This document shows, piece after piece, positions 14,345 to 16,618 of a stretch of DNA of 16,618 nt. Below the pieces are notes generated by a model. The model did not search any database, had not been told where the DNA came from, and was given only the letters and a program-made list of their open reading frames with translations. The translations under genes were made by a program, and so were the position numbers. The stretch comes from Microcystis aeruginosa W13-11 (GTDB taxonomy: Bacteria; Cyanobacteriota; Cyanobacteriia; Cyanobacteriales; Microcystaceae). The stretch's first letter is position 1. Each line of letters begins with the position of its first letter. The stretch lies in assembly GCA_009995705.1 (NCBI GenBank), contig JAADBR010000095.1, positions 1 to 16,618 on the forward strand. The letters run 5' to 3'.

Positions 14345-14544
14345 ATGAAAATACGACATCCGATTTTGATTCCTTCTCTTCTTCTTTTCAGTGAACTAAG
14401 TATGAGTGTGGACGACAATGGTTATCATTGCCATCCTCCAGGCGTTTTGTTGAAACAACCTTCGGCAAAGGAGAGATAGTAGAAGATAAAAATGGCAAAA
14501 ACTATCATCTTTTCACATCAGTTGTACAATTTACTTTCGAGTAG
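14345..14544 (+). pseudogene. Frameshifted small gene of unknown type
   Basis: From the ATG at 14345 the frame gives a basic-hydrophobic start (MKIRHPILIPSLLLFSELS), like a signal peptide, then VDDNGYHCHPPG, and stops at a TAG ending at 14481. From about 14455 another frame becomes protein-like (FVETTFGKGEIVEDKNGKN, then YHLFTSVVQFTFE) and ends at TAG 14542-14544. Joining the two near the CCATCCTCCAGGCG stretch would give a single product of about 65 residues. This suggests a small exported protein broken by one indel. I do not recognise the family; chance coding-like sequence remains possible. Confidence 0.35.
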
Positions 14545-14591
14545 GCACTAAACTAAACTGGTAACTTGAGGCAGATAATCACGGCAAAAAA

Positions 14592-15143
14592 ATGCGTGCA
14601 AACGTTGACGCTCAGAAGTTAGAACGCCTAATGCAAATCTTAGGTAAAGAAGCTCAGGGTTCAGGCACTATCTACTTTACAGGTGGAGCGAGTGCCTTAC
14701 TGGTGGGATGGCGCAATTCCACAGTCGATGTGGATATCCGTCTAGATCCCGAACCACCTGGCATTTTTCAAGCGATCGCCAAGCTGAAAAAAGAATTGAA
14801 CATCAATATTGAACTGGCATCTCCGCAGGATTTTCTGCCCCCTATTCCGGGATGGCGCGATCGAAGCGTATTCATTGGCAAACGAGGTCAAATCTCTTTC
14901 TATCACTATGATTTTACAGCCCAAGCTCTTTCTAAACTATCGAGAGGATTTGACCGTGACCTGAAAGATATTGAAGCTATGTACGAACACAAATTATTCT
15001 CTTTGAATGAGCTAGGGGAATGCTTTGAAGCGATTGCACCGGAACTAATCCGATTCCCCTCCCTTAACCCAGATGTGCTGAGAAGCAGAGTCGAGAACTT
15101 CATGGCACGTTTTCAAGATAAACCCCAGCAGGAGCAATCATGA
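14592..15143 (+). CDS. DUF6036/AbiEii-like nucleotidyltransferase
   Basis: The 183-residue protein shows the minimal nucleotidyltransferase core: TIYFTGGASALLVGWR (26-41) with the GG-S motif, followed closely by STVDVDIRLD (43-52), whose D46 and D48 would bind metal. Later the segment ALSKLSRGFDRDLKDIEAMY (112-131) matches the K...RD..D pattern of the AbiEii/DUF6036 group. Related proteins act as toxins (AbiEii, MenT, which modify tRNA) or as antitoxin-type NTases in HEPN-MNT pairs. The ATG at 14592 gives a natural start. Its stop overlaps the start of the next gene by 4 bp (ATGA), so the two are translationally coupled and possibly a functional pair. The family level is fairly safe; biological activity is unknown. 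Confidence 0.75.
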   Translation: MRANVDAQKLERLMQILGKEAQGSGTIYFTGGASALLVGWRNSTVDVDIRLDPEPPGIFQAIAKLKKELNINIELASPQDFLPPIPGWRDRSVFIGKRGQISFYHYDFTAQALSKLSRGFDRDLKDIEAMYEHKLFSLNELGECFEAIAPELIRFPSLNPDVLRSRVENFMARFQDKPQQEQS

Positions 15144-15424
15144 ATCTCAATGAGTTGCCAGGGGCCGAGATCATCTTACCCGGACTGAGGGATCTTCACA
15201 ATGGTGAGTCCAATACCATTGGGGCATTGCTGGTTGCGATCGCAGCGACGCGCCTAACGGAAGTCGGTTTCGATATCCCCAAAAATCACCTAGCCTCAGA
15301 GCCGGAGCTAACCTTGTATGCCTATCTACAAGGGGAACGGGATGATGCTTATCCTTACTATAATGCTTTGCTGAATCGCCTCAATAGCTTTTGCAATGCA
15401 CTCGAACTCGCTTATAAAATATGA
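15140..15424 (+). CDS. Small protein of unknown function, partner of the nucleotidyltransferase
   Basis: The 94-residue, mildly acidic, mostly helical product is MNLNELPGAEIILPG..., with a middle helix ALLVAIAATRLTEVGF and a C-terminal segment YYNALLNRLNSFCNALELAY. It overlaps the upstream nucleotidyltransferase gene by ATGA and the downstream purN by ATGA. The tight coupling shows it is a real gene. I do not recognise a family; it lacks the Rx4-6H motif of HEPN toxins. Its size and position suit an antitoxin or accessory subunit of the NTase, but that is inference only. Confidence 0.65.
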   Translation: MNLNELPGAEIILPGLRDLHNGESNTIGALLVAIAATRLTEVGFDIPKNHLASEPELTLYAYLQGERDDAYPYYNALLNRLNSFCNALELAYKI

Positions 15425-16065
15425 TGACAATTTCCCCAAGTTTAATTTCTCCCGATCTTAGTTTGGCCGATATTCCCCTAGAGGAAACCCTCTCCTTAGG
15501 AGTGATGGCTTCTGGTAGTGGTTCCAATTTTGCTGTTTTAGCAGCAGCGATCGCTAAAAAACAACTAAATGCCAGGATTTCTGTCCTCATCTACAATAAT
15601 CCCGATGCCAAGGTAAAAGAAAAAGCCGCTCACTACAATATCCCTGCGGTTTTCCTCGATCATCGTCAATTTAAACCCAGAGAAGAACTCGATCGGGCAA
15701 TAGTAGAAACTTTCCAAGAATACGGGGTAAAATGGGTAATTATGGCTGGCTGGATGCGAATTGTCACCCCAGTGTTACTGGATGCTTTTCCCGATCGCGT
15801 GATCAATATCCATCCTAGTTTACTACCCAGTTTTAAAGGTGTGCGTGCCGTGGAACAAGCTTTAGCGGCGGGGGTAAAAGTGACCGGATGTACTGTGCAT
15901 ATCGCTCGCGCGGAGGTAGATAGTGGACCGATTTTAATGCAAGCAGTGGTTCCCATTCTCCCCGATGATACCGCGGCCAGTCTCCACGAACGCATTCAAG
16001 TGCAAGAACATCGCATTTTCCCAGTAGCGATCGCTTTAGCATCGAAATTGAGCCTATGGGGATAG
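15421..16065 (+). CDS. purN: Phosphoribosylglycinamide formyltransferase (GART)
   Basis: PurN formylates GAR with 10-formyl-tetrahydrofolate, the third step of purine synthesis, in the cytosol. The 214-residue protein has a ~24-residue N-terminal extension compared with E. coli PurN, then LGVMASGSGSNFAVL (26-40) for the phosphate-binding loop, VIMAGWMRI (106-114), and the catalytic N129 and H131 in INIHPSLLPSFKG (128-140), with D167 in VDSGPI (166-171). All three catalytic residues are present. The ATG at 15421 overlaps the preceding small gene by 4 bp (ATGA), although later in-frame starts such as the second ATG (15424) exist. The promoter is probably upstream of the nucleotidyltransferase gene, or internal. 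The coupling to that gene pair is unusual. Confidence 0.95.
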   Translation: MMTISPSLISPDLSLADIPLEETLSLGVMASGSGSNFAVLAAAIAKKQLNARISVLIYNNPDAKVKEKAAHYNIPAVFLDHRQFKPREELDRAIVETFQEYGVKWVIMAGWMRIVTPVLLDAFPDRVINIHPSLLPSFKGVRAVEQALAAGVKVTGCTVHIARAEVDSGPILMQAVVPILPDDTAASLHERIQVQEHRIFPVAIALASKLSLWG

Positions 16066-16235
16066 ATTTCTGAACTTAGGGACTTGCGTGGGAATAATAT
16101 CCCAGCCAAAAAATCGCTCTGTAGAAGAATCAGACCAGCTAGATGGCACATTATCAAAGCGCAAGTCCCTTAGCTGCGGGGACTCTCAAAGGCTCTCCCC
16201 CTACTTAGGGTGATCAGCAAACCTGATCGATCGGA

Positions 16236-16254
16236 GGGCGCAAGCATTGCGCCC
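16236..16254. repeat. GTAGGGGCG-type hairpin, copy in reverse orientation
   Basis: GGGCGCAA / TTGCGCCC, an 8-bp perfect stem with loop GCA, followed by CCTAC, the complement of the GTAGG that precedes other members of this repeat family. Confidence 0.65.
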
Positions 16255-16280
16255 CTACAGTAACAGATTTTGTCCACAAT

Positions 16281-16303
16281 GTAGGGGCGAACTGCGTTCG
16301 CCC
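16281..16303. repeat. GTAGGGGCG-type hairpin, direct orientation
   Basis: GTAG followed by GGGCGAAC / GTTCGCCC, an 8-bp perfect stem with loop TGC. It is related to the 16-bp palindrome inside the MITE-like element at 3684-3748. Confidence 0.65.
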
Positions 16304-16618
16304 AAAAGGTAGATTATCAAAGCGCAAGTTCCTTACTTGGCGAGAATACTGGCAAAAAAACGAAAATTCAAGGCAAATCGTTAAAGTTGAAGTGGTAGAA
16401 AGCGGTGATAACCAACTCACTGAAACAGAAGAACTCACTGATGATCAAGTACGCGATCGCTTATATTTAGAGCGTAAGGTTGAACGAGCATTCCATGAAG
16501 CTGGTAATACCATTTTTCTAAATTCCTGACAGACATAGAGCTTCTAAAATCCAAGACCATCCCGTCAAATACCCGATCGTGTCATTGGATAGAGAATTTA
16601 AAAGATGGTAAAGTTTAC

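Larger units (their letters stand above)
16150..16335. repeat. 23-bp direct repeat bracketing a hairpin-bearing insert
   Basis: Copies at 16150-16172 and 16313-16335 (ATTATCAAAGCGCAAG, then T-C/T-CCTTA) differ at one base and start 163 bp apart. The 140-bp spacer contains both GTAGGGGCG-type hairpins. The spacing is not a multiple of three, so it breaks the reading frame that runs through it. Confidence 0.75.
16088..16529 (+). pseudogene. Interrupted gene of unknown function, about 92 codons when joined
   Basis: The frame from a GTG at 16088 (VGIISQPKNRSVEESDQLDG..., reaching SKRKSL) is lost shortly after 16172. A second frame starting within the second 23-bp repeat copy continues as LTWREYWQKNENSRQ, then KVEVVESGDNQLTETEELT, then a charged end (RLYLERKVERAFHEAG) to TGA 16527-16529. 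Removing 163 bp (one repeat copy plus the spacer) joins them in one continuous frame (KRKSL-TWREYWQ). The 3' part has strongly coding-like composition and an in-frame HIP1 octamer at 16453. The start codon is uncertain. I do not recognise the family. Confidence 0.5.
16066..16618. other. Repeat-rich right end without an intact gene
   Basis: After purN the sequence holds an inverted repeat (GGGACTTGCG 16079-16088 / CGCAAGTCCC 16160-16169), a 23-bp direct repeat (16150-16172 and 16313-16335, one mismatch), two GTAGGGGCG-type hairpins between the direct repeats, and a broken reading frame described separately. In the last ~90 bases I recognise nothing. Confidence 0.6.

Noticed and set aside
16236..16335. 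Possible CRISPR-like repeat array
   Set aside because: Only two copies of a 23-bp repeat and two unrelated hairpins are present; there is no regular repeat-spacer pattern and no cas gene.
16214..16438. Minus-strand 74-codon frame in the right-end repeat region
   Set aside because: It runs through hairpin repeats and opposite the coding-like 3' part of the interrupted gene; Ser/Thr-rich composition typical of antisense.

Overview
The window looks like part of a cyanobacterial chromosome, most probably Microcystis or a close relative. The octamer GCGATCGC (the cyanobacterial HIP1 site) occurs at least twelve times by eye. The dispersed hairpins built on GTAGGGGCG and GGTGCGTTA are of the kind I associate with Microcystis. 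Several proteins read as cyanobacterial families: a bluetail-type RTX end, an NdbB-like dehydrogenase and a PurH with cyanobacterial context. The genus is an inference from general knowledge, not from a search.

Layout. 1-532 is the C-terminal end of an RTX calcium-binding protein, followed by a strong hairpin and a possible 50-residue membrane protein. A NodB-family polysaccharide deacetylase (833-1549) and purH (1963-3498) follow. From 3500 to 6330 lies an accessory island. It holds a 0.2 kb MITE-like element with terminal inverted repeats, a brnT/brnA toxin-antitoxin module sandwiched between two ~90% identical direct repeats, a membrane-anchored Holliday-junction-resolvase-like endonuclease with an extra C-terminal Myb/SANT-like HTH, and a truncated antitoxin fragment. 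Short GTTRRRY/RYYYAAC-like sequences at the borders hint weakly at integron-style gene cassettes.

The minus-strand block 6336-10019 is a tightly overlapping run: an AlgI-like MBOAT O-acyltransferase, a membrane-anchored SGNH-type protein and an NdbB-like type II NAD(P)H dehydrogenase. The first two look like an extracellular glycan O-acylation pair. Next come an FkbM methyltransferase (+), a small lipoprotein (-) and galE (-); together with the deacetylase, these make much of the window about envelope or extracellular polysaccharide.

galE is divergent from pap (12837-14330), a two-domain PPK2-type polyphosphate:AMP phosphotransferase whose N-terminal half has lost key residues. After a frameshifted small gene comes a run of three genes with ATGA overlaps: a DUF6036/AbiEii-like nucleotidyltransferase, an unrecognised 94-residue protein, and purN (15421-16065). 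Coupling a possible toxin-antitoxin-like pair to an essential purine gene is the most unusual operon here. The right end (16066-16618) is repeat-rich and holds a 92-codon gene apparently broken by a 163-bp insertion or duplication. No tRNA, rRNA or CRISPR array was seen.
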